From an uncultured Opitutaceae bacterium (GTDB taxonomy: Bacteria > Verrucomicrobiota > Verrucomicrobiia > Opitutales > Opitutaceae): a DNA stretch of 36,869 nucleotides. The stretch's first letter is position 1. Every line of letters starts with the position of its first letter. The translations under genes were made by a program, and so were the position numbers. Of this stretch, positions 1 to 8,954 are shown one piece after another. The DNA is taken from NCBI GenBank assembly GCA_937902925.1, contig CALFNN010000034.1, positions 1 to 36,869 of the forward strand, in the 5' to 3' direction. The notes below the pieces were generated by a model that saw only the letters and a list, made by a program, of their open reading frames with translations, was not told the origin of the DNA and did no database searches.

Positions 1-78
1 ACACTACCTCTGAGACAAAACCCTTGACTCTCCTGCGGGCGTTTGAGTCTTTGGCCGGCTCCAATCTCTTTACCGACC

Positions 79-339
79 ATGGCCAACACCAAATCTGCCA
101 TCAAAGCCGCGCGCAAAGCCGTGCGCTTCACACTCCGCAATGCCGGCGTCAAGACCCGCCTGAAGACCCTGCACCGGAAGCACGTGGCTGCGGTGAAGGC
201 CAACGATGCGGCGGCCAGCAAGACGACCGCGATCGCCTACGTGTCGGCGATGGACAAGGCCGTGAAATCCGGCGTCGTGCACAAGAACGCCGCTTCCCGC
301 GCCAAGGCCCGCACGGCGAAGTATCTGTTCGCCAAATAA
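79..339 (+). CDS. rpsT: 30S ribosomal protein S20 (bS20)
   Basis: The 86-residue product is a primary binder of 16S rRNA in the small ribosomal subunit. It begins MANTKSAIKAARKAVRF and is rich in Lys, Arg and Ala throughout, with the usual bS20 length and the N-terminal pattern of small residues followed by basic helices. The ATG at 79 is chosen because the family starts at MANTKSA; an in-frame TTG further upstream would add 12 residues that are not family-like. The gene stands alone, followed by a strong hairpin terminator. No convincing promoter was identified in the 78 bases before it. Confidence 0.96.
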   Translation: MANTKSAIKAARKAVRFTLRNAGVKTRLKTLHRKHVAAVKANDAAASKTTAIAYVSAMDKAVKSGVVHKNAASRAKARTAKYLFAK

Positions 340-368
340 GCCCCGGGCGGTTTCCGCCCTGACTTCGA

Positions 369-397
369 CCCCGCGAGCCATGGGCCGCGGGGTTTTT
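369..397 (+). terminator. Rho-independent terminator after rpsT
   Basis: A 7-bp GC stem (CCCCGCG at 369-375 pairing with CGCGGGG at 386-392) is followed directly by five T residues. It lies 30 bases after the rpsT stop and separates rpsT from the addB-like gene. Confidence 0.85.
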
Positions 398-476
398 GTT
401 GGCCGGAAGAAGAGGCCAGCCCGCCTTGCGGAACTTGCGGGCGGCCCACCGGCGCTCCCATCATCCGGAGATCCCG

Positions 477-3263
477 ATGGAATTTCCCCGCCGCCACTTC
501 ATCCCGTGGGGCCAGCCACTGCTTCCGCAGGCGGTGGCGTGGCTCGCGCGCGGCTGGGCCGGTGTCGGGCCACTCGACCTCGCCGCCCTGCTCGTGGTCG
601 TGCCGACGCGCCAGTCGGGGCGCCGTTTGCGCGCGGCACTCGCGGCGCACGCGGCTGCTCGCGGTCAGGCGGTGTTTCCGCCGCACGTGCTGACACCCGA
701 GGCGTTGCCCGCCCCGGACTCCGCCGCCGGCGCCGCGTCCAGGCTGGAATCGCTCCTCGCGTGGAACGAAGTTTTTCGTGAGATCGAGCCCGGGGAGTTT
801 CGCGAGGTGTTTCCCGTCGATCCGCCCGTGCGCAATTTCGACTGGGCCGCCCGGCTCGCGCGGGAATTCGAGCGCCTCCAGAATTCGCTCGCCGAGGCCG
901 GGCTGCGGCTGGGCGACGTGGTGGCGAGGGCCGGGGCGGACTTTCCCGAGGCGGAGCGCTGGCGGCGGATCGCCGGGCTCGAACGGTTGCACGCCGAAAA
1001 ACTCGCCGCCGGAGGGCGGCGCGATGCGCATGAGGTGGCGATCGATGACACCCGGGCGCCGGCATGGCCGGAGGGAGTGACGCGCGTCGTTGTTTTGGCA
1101 ACACCCGATCCGCGGCCGCTCGCCCTGCGTGCGCTGGCGACGCTGAAGGATACGATGCCGGTGGATGTAGTCGTGTTCGCGCCGGAGACGGAGGCGGCGG
1201 CCTTCGACGCGTGGGGCCGGCCATTGACGGAGGCGTGGACGCACCGCGAGCTGGCGTTGGGGGAATTTGAACAGCGCGTGCACCTTTGCGCCGATCCCGG
1301 CGCGCAGGCGGAACGCGTGATCGCGGTCGTGCGGGCTTATGGCGCCGCCGATGGCGCCCTCGGGGTGGGGGTGGCGGATCCCGAGGTCTTGCCGTCGCTC
1401 GAATCCGGGCTCCGGCGTGCCGGTCTCGCGAGCTTCAATCCCGAGGGCCGGTCACGGCGGGGCGACGGGCTGCATCAGTTGCTCGCGGCCCTCGCCGCGC
1501 TTGCGCGGGAAGATTCGTTTGCGACGGTCGCGGCGCTCGCCCGTTGTCCGGATTTCCTGGAATTCGTGCGGGCGAGGAACGCCGCCGATTTTTCGGCGGC
1601 GGGTTTCCTCGCCGGGCTCGACCGGTTGCAGGCCGGGCGTCTCCCGGCGGATTTGGCGGAAGCGCGGCGGCAGGCCCCGGACAACGCGGGACTGGCCGCG
1701 GTCGCCGGGCTGCGCGCGACGCTGACCGCCGGCGCCTTTCCCGCCAATGCCGCGGCGGCGCTCGGCGCGATTTTCGCCGCGCGGCGGTTCGACCTGGGCC
1801 GCGCCACGGAGGCGCTCGAAGCCGCCGCCATCGAGACATGGATGGAGGCGGTGCGTGAAGTGCAGGCGGCCGCGCGAAGTTTCGGGGGCGTGACCGATGC
1901 GGAGTGGTGGGACGTGGCGCTGGGCGTTTACGGCGAGAGCACGCGCACCGAGGAGAAGGCCGCTGGCGCGGTCGAACTGCCGGGCTGGCTCGAACTGCTG
2001 TGGGACGACAGCCCGCATCTCGTGATCGCGGGCATGAACGACGGGAGCGTGCCCGAGGCGATTGTCGGGGATCCGTTTCTCCCCGAGGGTTTGCGCGAGC
2101 GGCTCGGCTTGAAGACGAATGCGGCCCGCCTGGCCCGCGATGCTTATTTACTACAGGCGCTCGCGGCGTGTCGCGCGGAGGGCGGGCGGCTCGACCTGCT
2201 GCTCGGCAAAATGTCGACGGCGGGCGATCCGCTGCGCCCTTCGCGGCTGCTCCTCGGCTGTGCCGACGCGGACCTGCCGCGCCGGATCGAATTTTTGTTC
2301 GGGACGGTCGCGCCCGAGCGGGCGACCCCGCCGTGGCGGCGGACCTGGCAGTTGACGCCGCCACGTGTCGCGGCACCGGCGCGGGTGGCGGTGACGGCGC
2401 TGCGCGCGTGGCTCGATTGTCCGTTTCGGTTTTATTTGTCGCGCGTGCTGCGGATGGAGGCGGTCGACCCGGCGAAGACCGAGCTCGACGCCCTGGATTT
2501 CGGCATCCTCTGCCATGCGGCGCTCGAGGCGATGGGCAAGGAGATGGCGCTGCGCGATTGCACCGACGCGAGGCAGCTCCGCGAGTTTCTGCTCGGCGCG
2601 CTCGAGCGGGAGGCGGCGCGCCGGTATGGCGCGGAGGTTCCGCTGCCGCTCCTCGTGCAATTCGAATCGGCGCGGCAGCGGTTGTCGCGCGCCGCCGACG
2701 TGCAGGCGCAGACGCGGGCGGAAGGCTGGGTGATCGAGGGCGTGGAGCGAAAGTTCGAGATCGAAATCGGCGGCCTCGTCGTGAGCGGCAAGATCGACCG
2801 GATCGACCGCCACGAGCGGACCGGCGCGATTCGCGTGCTCGACTACAAGACCTCCGACCAGCCCGTGCAGCCGCGCGACGCGCATCTGCGCGCCGCGCGC
2901 CGCGGCGAGACGGCCCCGGATTTCGCGCGTTTTGCCGGCGGCGAAACGGAACGGGTGTGGCGCGACCTGCAATTGCCAGTCTATCTGCGGGCGTTCGCGA
3001 CGGAATATCCGGGCGAGCGCGAGTGCAGTTACTTCAATCTGCCGAAGGCGGCGACGGAAACCGGGATCGCGCGATGGGATGGCTACACGCGCGAACTGGC
3101 CGACTCGGCGTGGCGGTGCGCCGAGGGCGTGGCGGCGGCGATCCGCCGCGGTGAGTTCTGGCCGCCGAACGAAAACGTCCGGCCCGAACAGGACGATTTC
3201 GCCGCGCTGTTTCACCACGGCGCGGCCGAAAGCGTGGCCTGGAAAAAGGAGGGCGCGCCGTGA
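477..3263 (+). CDS. addB: AddB-like PD-(D/E)XK nuclease subunit
   Basis: The 928-residue product is the likely partner of the AddA-like helicase-nuclease downstream, for double-strand-break end resection in recombinational repair. The N-terminal region is an inactive helicase-like fold: VVVPTRQSGRR near residue 40 sits where a Walker A would be but lacks GxGKT. The C-terminal RecB-family nuclease shows LDCPFRFYL (~646), GKIDRID (~771), VLDYKT (~788) and QLPVYLRAFA (~831). The last three cysteines of the usual AddB iron-sulfur cluster are not seen; the segment reads FWPPNENVRPEQDD. The ATG at 477 has CGGAG upstream and starts MEFPRRHFIPWG; an earlier in-frame start would overlap the rpsT terminator. 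The stop overlaps the next start (GTGA). The family assignment is firm; the exact AddB name is inferred from pairing with AddA. Confidence 0.85.
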   Translation: MEFPRRHFIPWGQPLLPQAVAWLARGWAGVGPLDLAALLVVVPTRQSGRRLRAALAAHAAARGQAVFPPHVLTPEALPAPDSAAGAASRLESLLAWNEVFREIEPGEFREVFPVDPPVRNFDWAARLAREFERLQNSLAEAGLRLGDVVARAGADFPEAERWRRIAGLERLHAEKLAAGGRRDAHEVAIDDTRAPAWPEGVTRVVVLATPDPRPLALRALATLKDTMPVDVVVFAPETEAAAFDAWGRPLTEAWTHRELALGEFEQRVHLCADPGAQAERVIAVVRAYGAADGALGVGVADPEVLPSLESGLRRAGLASFNPEGRSRRGDGLHQLLAALAALAREDSFATVAALARCPDFLEFVRARNAADFSAAGFLAGLDRLQAGRLPADLAEARRQAPDNAGLAAVAGLRATLTAGAFPANAAAALGAIFAARRFDLGRATEALEAAAIETWMEAVREVQAAARSFGGVTDAEWWDVALGVYGESTRTEEKAAGAVELPGWLELLWDDSPHLVIAGMNDGSVPEAIVGDPFLPEGLRERLGLKTNAARLARDAYLLQALAACRAEGGRLDLLLGKMSTAGDPLRPSRLLLGCADADLPRRIEFLFGTVAPERATPPWRRTWQLTPPRVAAPARVAVTALRAWLDCPFRFYLSRVLRMEAVDPAKTELDALDFGILCHAALEAMGKEMALRDCTDARQLREFLLGALEREAARRYGAEVPLPLLVQFESARQRLSRAADVQAQTRAEGWVIEGVERKFEIEIGGLVVSGKIDRIDRHERTGAIRVLDYKTSDQPVQPRDAHLRAARRGETAPDFARFAGGETERVWRDLQLPVYLRAFATEYPGERECSYFNLPKAATETGIARWDGYTRELADSAWRCAEGVAAAIRRGEFWPPNENVRPEQDDFAALFHHGAAESVAWKKEGAP
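3246..3253 (+). promoter_or_regulatory. Strong Shine-Dalgarno for addA, inside addB
   Basis: AAGGAGGG lies six bases before the GTG at 3260. It supports the GTG start and a 4-bp overlap with addB, so the two subunits are probably translationally coupled. Confidence 0.75.
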
Positions 3264-6200
3264 GCACGGTCGGTCACGTGATGATCCTGGCGTCGGCGGG
3301 TTCGGGGAAGACCTATGCACTCACGAATCGATTCGTGCGGCTGCTCGCGCTTGGCGCGAAACCGGAACGGATCGTGGCGCTGACGTTCACGCGCAAGGCG
3401 GCAGGGGAGTTCTTCGACGAGATTCTCAACAAGCTCGCGCGCGCCGCCCGCGAACCCGCGCACGCGGCGCAGCTGGCCCGCGACGTGGAAATGCCGGCGC
3501 TCGGGCCGGCTGATTTCCGGAAGATGCTGCGCGTGGTCGCGGACGCGATGCACCGGTTGCGGCTCGGAACGCTCGACGGATTCTTCGCCCGGATCGCGCG
3601 CAATTTTCCGCTCGAACTCGGGCTGGCGGGGCAGTTCGAAATCCTGCAGGAGCACGCGGCGCGGATGGAGCGCGGCCGCGTGCTGCGGCGGATCTTCGAG
3701 CGGGTGGGGGAACTCGGCGGGGCGCAGCGGGAGTTCATCGAGGCGTTCAAGCGCGCGACGTTCGGCGCCGACGAAAAGCGGCTGGGTGCGCGGCTCGATC
3801 GTTTTATCGACGAGCATCAGGAGATTTTTCTCGAGGCGCCGGGGCGCGACCGCTGGGGCAATCCCGCGCGGGTCTGGCCGGAGGGCAGCGGGTGGCTCGA
3901 GGCCGCGGGGCGGCGCGAGTCGGCGGCGGCGGAGCTGCGGGCGGCGCTTGCCAGCGGGGAACTGAACGAGAAACAACGGGCGCGCTGGGACGTTTTTTTC
4001 GCGGAATTGGCGGAGTGGTCGCCGGGCGCGCCGATGGGCGGCGCGCTGGACTATCTGTTCAAGAACGCGCTCAAGGCGTGGCCGGAGTTGACGGAAATCA
4101 TGGTCGAGCGGAAGAAGCATCCGCTGTCCCCGACGGCGGGCGGGGCCCTGCGGCGGCTTTTGCAGGCGATCGTCGGGGCGGAATTCGCGCGGCGGCTGGA
4201 GATCACGCGGGGAATTTACGCCGTGCTCGCCGGCTACGAGGCGGTTTATCATGACGTGGTCCGGCGCGCGGGCAAACTGACCTTCAGTGACGTGCAGCGC
4301 CTGCTGATGCCGGGCGACGGGGGCGCGCCGGCGCTTTCGCAGTCGGCGGCGGACGAGACCCGGCTGGCGATCGACTACCGGCTCGACGCGGAGATCGACC
4401 ACTGGCTGCTCGACGAATTCCAGGACACGAGCTTCGGACAGTGGATGGTGTTGCGGAACCTGATCGACGAGGCGGTGCAGGACCCGACGGGGACGCGGAG
4501 CTTCTTCTACGTCGGCGATGTGAAGCAGTCGGTGTTTGCGTGGCGCGGCGGGGATCCGCGGCTGTTCCGCGAGATTTTCGACCACTACAACGAGTCACGG
4601 CCGGGGGTCATTGCCGAGGAGCACTTGGTGGAATCGTGGCGCTCGGGTCCGCCCGTGATCGCGATGGTGAACGCCGTGTTCGGGGCCGCGCCGGCGATCG
4701 CGGAGTTATTTCCCGGCGAAGCGTCGGCGGAGTGGAATCGTGAGTGGCGGGACCACGAGTCGGCCAAGCCGGAGCTGGGCGGCCAGGCGGCGCTGTTGCA
4801 CGCGGAAGACGAGGAGGCGAGGTTCGCGTTGGCCTTGCGGCTCCTGCACGAGATCGAGCCGCTCGAACGCGGGCTCACGTGCGCGCTGCTGGTGCAGAAG
4901 AACGACACGGCGGCGCGGCTGGCCGATTACCTGCGGCGGGAGGGCGGCGTGCCGGCGGTGGCGGAGTCGGATTTGCACGTCTGCACCGACAACCCGCTCG
5001 GCGCGGCGTTGCTCGCGCTGGTGAAGGCCGCGGCGCATCCGGGCGACACGCTTGCGCAGGAGCATCTCAAGATGACGCCGCTCGGCGCGCTGCTGGGGGC
5101 CGGGTCGCTCGCGGCGCCCGAGGCGCTGACCCGCCACGTGCTCGGGCAGATTCACGCCGACGGCTTCGAGCGGACGATGGATGCGTGGCTGCGAAGGCTG
5201 GAGCCGCATCTGCCGAAGGACGATGCGTTCGGCCGCGAACGCGCGCGGCAATTTGCCGCGGCGGCGGGATTGTTCGACGCGACGGGCAGCCGCGACGTCG
5301 CGGAATTCATCCAGTTCATGGAGCGGCACACGGTGCGCGAAGCCGACGCCGCGGCCGTCGTGCGCGTGATGACGGTGCACAAGGCGAAGGGTCTCGGTTT
5401 CGACCTCGTGATCCTACCGGACCTCGAGGGAACGAAACTCGACTCCCGGCGCGATGGACTCGCCGTGCAACGCGCGGCCGATCGTTCGGTCGAGTGGGTG
5501 CTCGACCTGCCGGGCAGGATTTTTTCCGGGCAGGATCCGGTGCTGGCGGCGCACCTGCGCACGGTGGAGGCCGAAGCGTGTTACGAAAACCTGTCGCTGC
5601 TCTATGTCGCGATGACGCGGGCGAAGCGCGCCATGTATTTGATCGCGGGAGCCCCGGGCAAATCGACGTCGCGCAATTTTCCCAAACTGCTGGCCACGAC
5701 GCTCGGCGAGGAAAGCGTCACGGTGCGGGTCGGAAAACTGGAAATGCCCGGGGCGTTTGTGGCGGGCGACCCCGACTGGCACCGGAGTCTCCCGCCGCCA
5801 CCGCCGGCGGTGGCGCGCCCGGTTGAGCTTGCCCCGCTCGATCCGGCGGCCCTCCGCCGGTCGCTCCGCCTGCCGGCGCGTCGCCCCTCGGACGAAAAGG
5901 CCGGCGTGCTGGAGGCGGCGAAATTACTCGCTTTGGACGGTGACCGCAGCGCGGTGGAGTTCGGCCGCATGGTCCATGCCTTGTTCGCAGAGGTGGAATG
6001 GGCCGGCCGGCCGGACATCGCGCGGTGGGAGGCGACGTGGTTGGCGCGGGCACGCGACCAGCCGGGCTTGGCCCGGGCGGTCGAGGTGGCGCTGGCGGGT
6101 TTGCGCGCGCCAGAACTCGCCGGCGTTTGGACGCGTCCGACGGGCGTGCCGCAAGCCGGGGTGTGGCGTGAGCGGACCTTCGAGGTTGTGCTCGAGGGCG

Positions 6201-6457
6201 CATGGGTGACGGGCGTGCTGGACCGGGTGGTGATCGAGCGTGACGCAGCCGGTCGTGCGATCCGGGCGGCGGTGTTCGATTTCAAAACCGATCGCCTCGA
6301 GAACGACGCCGCGGTGCTGGCACGGTATGCGGGGCAGTTGGAGCCATACCGCCAGGCCGTGGCGAAGCTGGCGGTCCTTCCGGTGCCGGCGGTGACCTGC
6401 GAACTCGTGCTCACCCACTCCCGGCGGAGGTTGTTCGTGCCGGAGCGCGGCCGATAA
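3260..6457 (+). CDS. addA: AddA-like UvrD-family helicase/exonuclease
   Basis: The 1065-residue product is an ATP-driven superfamily 1 helicase with a C-terminal nuclease, working with the AddB-like protein on DNA ends. Visible motifs in order: Walker A ASAGSGKT (11-18), Ia [27 protein letters not shown] (~383), [53 protein letters not shown] (~780). The RecB-type nuclease follows: [16 protein letters not shown] (~984), VFDFKTDR (~1006), QLEPYRQAV (~1027). Length is slightly below typical AddA. The start is GTG, overlapping the addB stop by four bases behind a strong SD. All catalytic helicase and nuclease motifs appear intact, so the pair should be active. The C-terminal nuclease distinguishes it from plain UvrD or PcrA. 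Confidence 0.93.
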   Translation: MSTVGHVMILASAGSGKTYALTNRFVRLLALGAKPERIVALTFTRKAAGEFFDEILNKLARAAREPAHAAQLARDVEMPALGPADFRKMLRVVADAMHRLRLGTLDGFFARIARNFPLELGLAGQFEILQEHAARMERGRVLRRIFERVGELGGAQREFIEAFKRATFGADEKRLGARLDRFIDEHQEIFLEAPGRDRWGNPARVWPEGSGWLEAAGRRESAAAELRAALASGELNEKQRARWDVFFAELAEWSPGAPMGGALDYLFKNALKAWPELTEIMVERKKHPLSPTAGGALRRLLQAIVGAEFARRLEITRGIYAVLAGYEAVYHDVVRRAGKLTFSDVQRLLMPGDGGAPALSQSAADETRLAIDYRLDAEIDHWLLDEFQDTSFGQWMVLRNLIDEAVQDPTGTRSFFYVGDVKQSVFAWRGGDPRLFREIFDHYNESRPGVIAEEHLVESWRSGPPVIAMVNAVFGAAPAIAELFPGEASAEWNREWRDHESAKPELGGQAALLHAEDEEARFALALRLLHEIEPLERGLTCALLVQKNDTAARLADYLRREGGVPAVAESDLHVCTDNPLGAALLALVKAAAHPGDTLAQEHLKMTPLGALLGAGSLAAPEALTRHVLGQIHADGFERTMDAWLRRLEPHLPKDDAFGRERARQFAAAAGLFDATGSRDVAEFIQFMERHTVREADAAAVVRVMTVHKAKGLGFDLVILPDLEGTKLDSRRDGLAVQRAADRSVEWVLDLPGRIFSGQDPVLAAHLRTVEAEACYENLSLLYVAMTRAKRAMYLIAGAPGKSTSRNFPKLLATTLGEESVTVRVGKLEMPGAFVAGDPDWHRSLPPPPPAVARPVELAPLDPAALRRSLRLPARRPSDEKAGVLEAAKLLALDGDRSAVEFGRMVHALFAEVEWAGRPDIARWEATWLARARDQPGLARAVEVALAGLRAPELAGVWTRPTGVPQAGVWRERTFEVVLEGAWVTGVLDRVVIERDAAGRAIRAAVFDFKTDRLENDAAVLARYAGQLEPYRQAVAKLAVLPVPAVTCELVLTHSRRRLFVPERGR

Positions 6458-6507
6458 ATTCTGGCTGGACAGCCCAGCGCACGCCACGCACGTTCTCACC
6501 CCTCACC

Positions 6508-6609
6508 ATGGGCAATCTGAAAAAGAAACGTCGTCTGAAGATGAACAAGCACAAGCGCCGGAAGCGCTTGAAGGCGAACCGCCACAAAAAGCGCACGTGG
6601 CAGAAATAA
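6508..6609 (+). CDS. 33-aa mS38/bS22-type ribosomal protein (AURKAIP1/COX24 domain)
   Basis: A 33-residue protein with 18 Lys/Arg residues, beginning [20 protein letters not shown] and ending RTWQK. The core K-M-N-x-x-K-x-R-K matches the AURKAIP1/COX24 (mS38) domain, whose small bacterial relatives bind the 30S subunit near the decoding region (bS22 in mycobacteria). It would thread into rRNA as a basic helix. It sits 50 bases after addA and 55 bases before a strong terminator, so it ends this transcription unit. No SD is evident in the bases before the ATG. It is short enough to be missed by automatic gene calling. The domain match is from recognition of the motif and was not searched. Confidence 0.85.
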   Translation: MGNLKKKRRLKMNKHKRRKRLKANRHKKRTWQK

Positions 6610-6664
6610 GGCGCGCCCGCGCCGTGGTCGGTGAGGGTCACCGATTCGTTCCCTTTATCTCGAA

Positions 6665-6691
6665 CCCGCCGCCTGTTGCGGCGGGTTTTTT
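6665..6691 (+). terminator. Rho-independent terminator after the mS38-like gene
   Basis: A perfect 8-bp stem, CCCGCCGC (6665-6672) with GCGGCGGG (6678-6685), has a five-base loop and is followed by six T residues. It ends the addBA/mS38-like unit before the palindrome region. Confidence 0.92.
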
Positions 6692-6708
6692 GTCGGCCAC
6701 CCGTGATC

Positions 6709-6731
6709 ATTGTCAACTAATAGTTGACAAT
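6709..6731. promoter_or_regulatory. Palindrome 1, candidate operator
   Basis: Perfect inverted repeat with 11-bp arms ATTGTCAACTA and TAGTTGACAAT around a single central A. It is AT-rich in very GC-rich surroundings. Its core is identical to that of a second palindrome centred 54 bp away. The spacing and symmetry resemble tandem operator half-sites for a dimeric repressor such as a MarR-type protein; the regulator is unknown. It lies between convergent genes, where operators are not expected. Confidence 0.6.
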
Positions 6732-6760
6732 CGGCGGCGGGCGGCTCCCGGGTAATGGGG

Positions 6761-6787
6761 TATTTGTCAACTAATAGTTGACAAATA
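6761..6787. promoter_or_regulatory. Palindrome 2, candidate operator
   Basis: Perfect inverted repeat with 13-bp arms TATTTGTCAACTA and TAGTTGACAAATA around one central A. The central 21 bp are identical to palindrome 1. The centres (6720 and 6774) are 54 bp apart, about five helical turns, so two dimers would lie roughly on the same DNA face. TTGACA inside the right arm could serve as a -35 element, but no matching -10 is seen. Confidence 0.6.
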
Positions 6788-6806
6788 GATCGGGAGGAAC
6801 CCGCGA

Positions 6807-6845
6807 ATGGGCGAATGCGGGGCCATGGTCAGGGCACGCGCGTGA
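6807..6845 (+). other. 12-codon micro-ORF with strong SD, doubtful
   Basis: GGGAGGA at 6792-6798 is spaced eight bases from an ATG opening a 12-codon frame (MGECGAMVRARA) that ends inside the 3' end of the opposite-strand TraB/GumN gene. It starts 20 bases after palindrome 2. It may be a leader peptide, the remaining start of a lost regulated gene, or chance. Coding is not demonstrated. Confidence 0.2.
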
Positions 6846-7767
6846 CTCTCAGGCCGCGGGCGCGGAGCAGCGCGATGACACTGCGCGGGCCGACCAGGTG
6901 CGCCACGCCGATCGCGACGAACGCACCGCCGGTGCGCAGGTGCGGTGCGAGGCGATCGACCATGATCGCGTTACGCCGATAGAGAAGCGGTTCGGCAAGA
7001 CTGCGCGTAGCCGGTGAACTGGCGAATTCGGTCTCGACGGTGGAAAGGATGCGCGTCTCGTCGCCCGTGGCATAGGCGGCGACGAGCCGCCGGTCCGCCG
7101 GCCGGTCGTGATCGATCTCGTCGAGGGCGTCCGTCAGCGCCGCGATGGCCTGCGCATCGGGGAGTTTTTCAAAAAGCGCCAGCTGTTCGTCGACGGTTTC
7201 GAGTGGAGCGACCGCGAGCCCGTGGCCGACGGCGCGGTCGTGCAGCTGGCCGTCGACGGTGGCCGCGATGTCGGTGTTGGGAGGCGCCGAGAAGAGGAGC
7301 GCGGCGAAACCCGGCGTCAGCCGCTGGAGCAACTCGTCGGGGAGGCCGAAGGCGGCCCCGGTCTTCTGCACGCGGGCCCAGAGCGGGGAAGGCAGGCGGG
7401 TGGAGAGGTCCGGGGTATCCGGCTGAAACATCTTTGCGACGACGGTCAGGGCCAGGTCGGCGGACACCTCCACCTCGGGATGAAAACTCCGGCTGGTGTC
7501 GAGCGCAGAGAGCACGGCAGTGGGCAGGGTGGCGACCTTGGGATCGTCGCTATGGATCGTGCCAAAAAGCCAGCTGGGTGTCGGACCTTCGACCCTCCAA
7601 AGGAATGCGTGCGCGGTGCCGGCATTGTGAACAACTTGGGAGCTACTCGGATCCGGCGCCGCGGCATCGTTGTTGGCGGCGAACGCCGGCCGCGTTCCGA
7701 CCGCGATGCTCAAGAAAAGGTAAATGGCGGCCAGCGCGGGGGTAAGGCCTTGGTTTAATCTTGTCAT
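6829..7767 (-). CDS. Secreted TraB/GumN (Tiki-like) family protein
   Basis: The 312-residue product begins with a signal peptide (MTRLNQG, hydrophobic stretch LAAIYLFLSIAVG, cleavage near AFA-AN). The mature part carries the hallmarks of the TraB/GumN family: LFGTIHSDDP near residue 68 with the first GxxH motif, PEVEVS with acidic residues, and a C-terminal GVAHLVGPRSVIALL with the second GxxH. In eukaryotic Tiki relatives these residues bind metal for proteolysis; the bacterial role is not established. Location is probably periplasmic. It is convergent with the addBA unit and divergent from pilM, with 134 bases between the two starts. No clear SD precedes the ATG. Confidence 0.82.
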   Translation of the reverse strand: MTRLNQGLTPALAAIYLFLSIAVGTRPAFAANNDAAAPDPSSSQVVHNAGTAHAFLWRVEGPTPSWLFGTIHSDDPKVATLPTAVLSALDTSRSFHPEVEVSADLALTVVAKMFQPDTPDLSTRLPSPLWARVQKTGAAFGLPDELLQRLTPGFAALLFSAPPNTDIAATVDGQLHDRAVGHGLAVAPLETVDEQLALFEKLPDAQAIAALTDALDEIDHDRPADRRLVAAYATGDETRILSTVETEFASSPATRSLAEPLLYRRNAIMVDRLAPHLRTGGAFVAIGVAHLVGPRSVIALLRARGLRVTRVP

Positions 7768-7901
7768 GCCGGGGGGTATTTGGGAGCTTCCGCGGCCCGA
7801 TTGCGATTGCCGATTTATGGCGTTGCACCCACACCACAGGAAAACACCCTAGACGACTCATTTACTGACCGCCCAAGCGCCACCGCCCGCTGAGGCAACG
7901 T

Positions 7902-8954
7902 ATGCTTTTTTCCCAGAAGTCCAAAGGTTTCTTCGTTGAGCTGAACGATCATGGGGTGATGCTCGCACGAACCTCGACGCCGACGGCGCCCTTTACCGTG
8001 GAGGATATGCGCGAGTGCCCGTCCGGGGATGCCGCCGCGCTGGAGGAGGCCATCAACCAGATCCAGCCGAAGAAAGGTCCGAGCGGTTACCTGCACGCCA
8101 CCGTGGGAATTTATCCGGCGAAGCGCCTGCTGCGCCGGCACTCGCTCGAACTGAAACGGGTGAAGGAGGCGGGCTATTTTCCCGAGGTGTTTTCGACGCA
8201 GTTCCGCATCGAGCAGGACAAATACATCATCGCGATCGTCAACGCCAACGACGGATCGGACTACGACCTCAACAAGAGCGTGCAAAAGGACGTGTTGTTC
8301 TGCGGCCTGCCGACGGAGGACGCGAATGCCTCGCAGGCCGCGCTGCTCGAGGCGGGCATTTATCCGGAACGGCTGGAGCTCGGATCGATGTCGCTGCTGG
8401 GCGGGGTGGTGGATTGCCTTGCGTTCAACAAGTCGAAGACGCCGACGCTGGTGCTCGAAATCGGGCCGGACGCGACGCACTCGTTCATCGTGTCCTCCGT
8501 GGGGGTCGAGGCCTCGCGGCCGATTCCCCAGGGATTGGACGCCATGGTGCCGATCGTGCAGAAGGAGCTCGGCCTGAAGGACGAGGAGTCGGCCCGAAAA
8601 CTTTTCTATTCGAATACCTTCGATTTCACCGGCATGGGTCCGCTCCTGATCAAGAAGCTGCTGAAGGAGCTGCAGTCGTCGATCGGTTTTTACGAGGTGC
8701 AGACAGGGCAGTCGGTCGGCCAGGTGCTGTGCACGCAGCTCTCGCCGAAACTCGCCTGGCTCGACGCCGCCATCGCGGCGGCCCTTGGCGTGACCAGCCT
8801 CAAGCTGGATCCGGCGCCTTGGTTGCAATCGCGCCAAGTCACCCTCCCCGAGGCGCTCGCCAAGAATGCCCAGGACATCCGCTGGTTTGGATTGCTCAGC
8901 CTGATGGTAAACTACACCGCCGCCAATGCTGTCGTTGCTGAAGAAAAAAAGTGA
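7902..8954 (+). CDS. pilM: PilM-like type IV pilus/secretion assembly protein
   Basis: The 350-residue product is the likely cytoplasmic FtsA/actin-like component of the inner-membrane platform for a type IV pilus or type II secretion machine. It has no signal peptide or membrane span. TLVLEIGPDATHSFIV near residue 184 resembles the phosphate-binding strand-turn of actin-like ATPases. The main support is synteny: it heads a run of PilN-, PilO-, PilP- and secretin-like genes in canonical order. The ATG at 7902 has GAGG nearby. Its last 29 bases overlap the pilN start. The sequence is divergent from proteobacterial PilM, so the name rests on order and general features. An arrangement of this kind is known from the Akkermansia pilus-associated cluster (from memory). 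Confidence 0.75.
   Translation: MLFSQKSKGFFVELNDHGVMLARTSTPTAPFTVEDMRECPSGDAAALEEAINQIQPKKGPSGYLHATVGIYPAKRLLRRHSLELKRVKEAGYFPEVFSTQFRIEQDKYIIAIVNANDGSDYDLNKSVQKDVLFCGLPTEDANASQAALLEAGIYPERLELGSMSLLGGVVDCLAFNKSKTPTLVLEIGPDATHSFIVSSVGVEASRPIPQGLDAMVPIVQKELGLKDEESARKLFYSNTFDFTGMGPLLIKKLLKELQSSIGFYEVQTGQSVGQVLCTQLSPKLAWLDAAIAAALGVTSLKLDPAPWLQSRQVTLPEALAKNAQDIRWFGLLSLMVNYTAANAVVAEEKK

Noticed and set aside
24-52. TTGACT as a -35 promoter element for rpsT
   Set aside because: The bases at the proper -10 distance (GTCTTT) do not resemble a -10 element, so no promoter is claimed.
237-1283. 348-codon - strand frame across rpsT and addB
   Set aside because: Runs through the rpsT coding end and terminator and has no family features; a shadow frame.
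6709-6787. Palindrome pair as a dif, parS or LexA site
   Set aside because: The sequence does not fit the dif 11-6-11 pattern, the TGTTTCACGTGAAACA parS site or a TGTTC-N4-GAACA LexA box.
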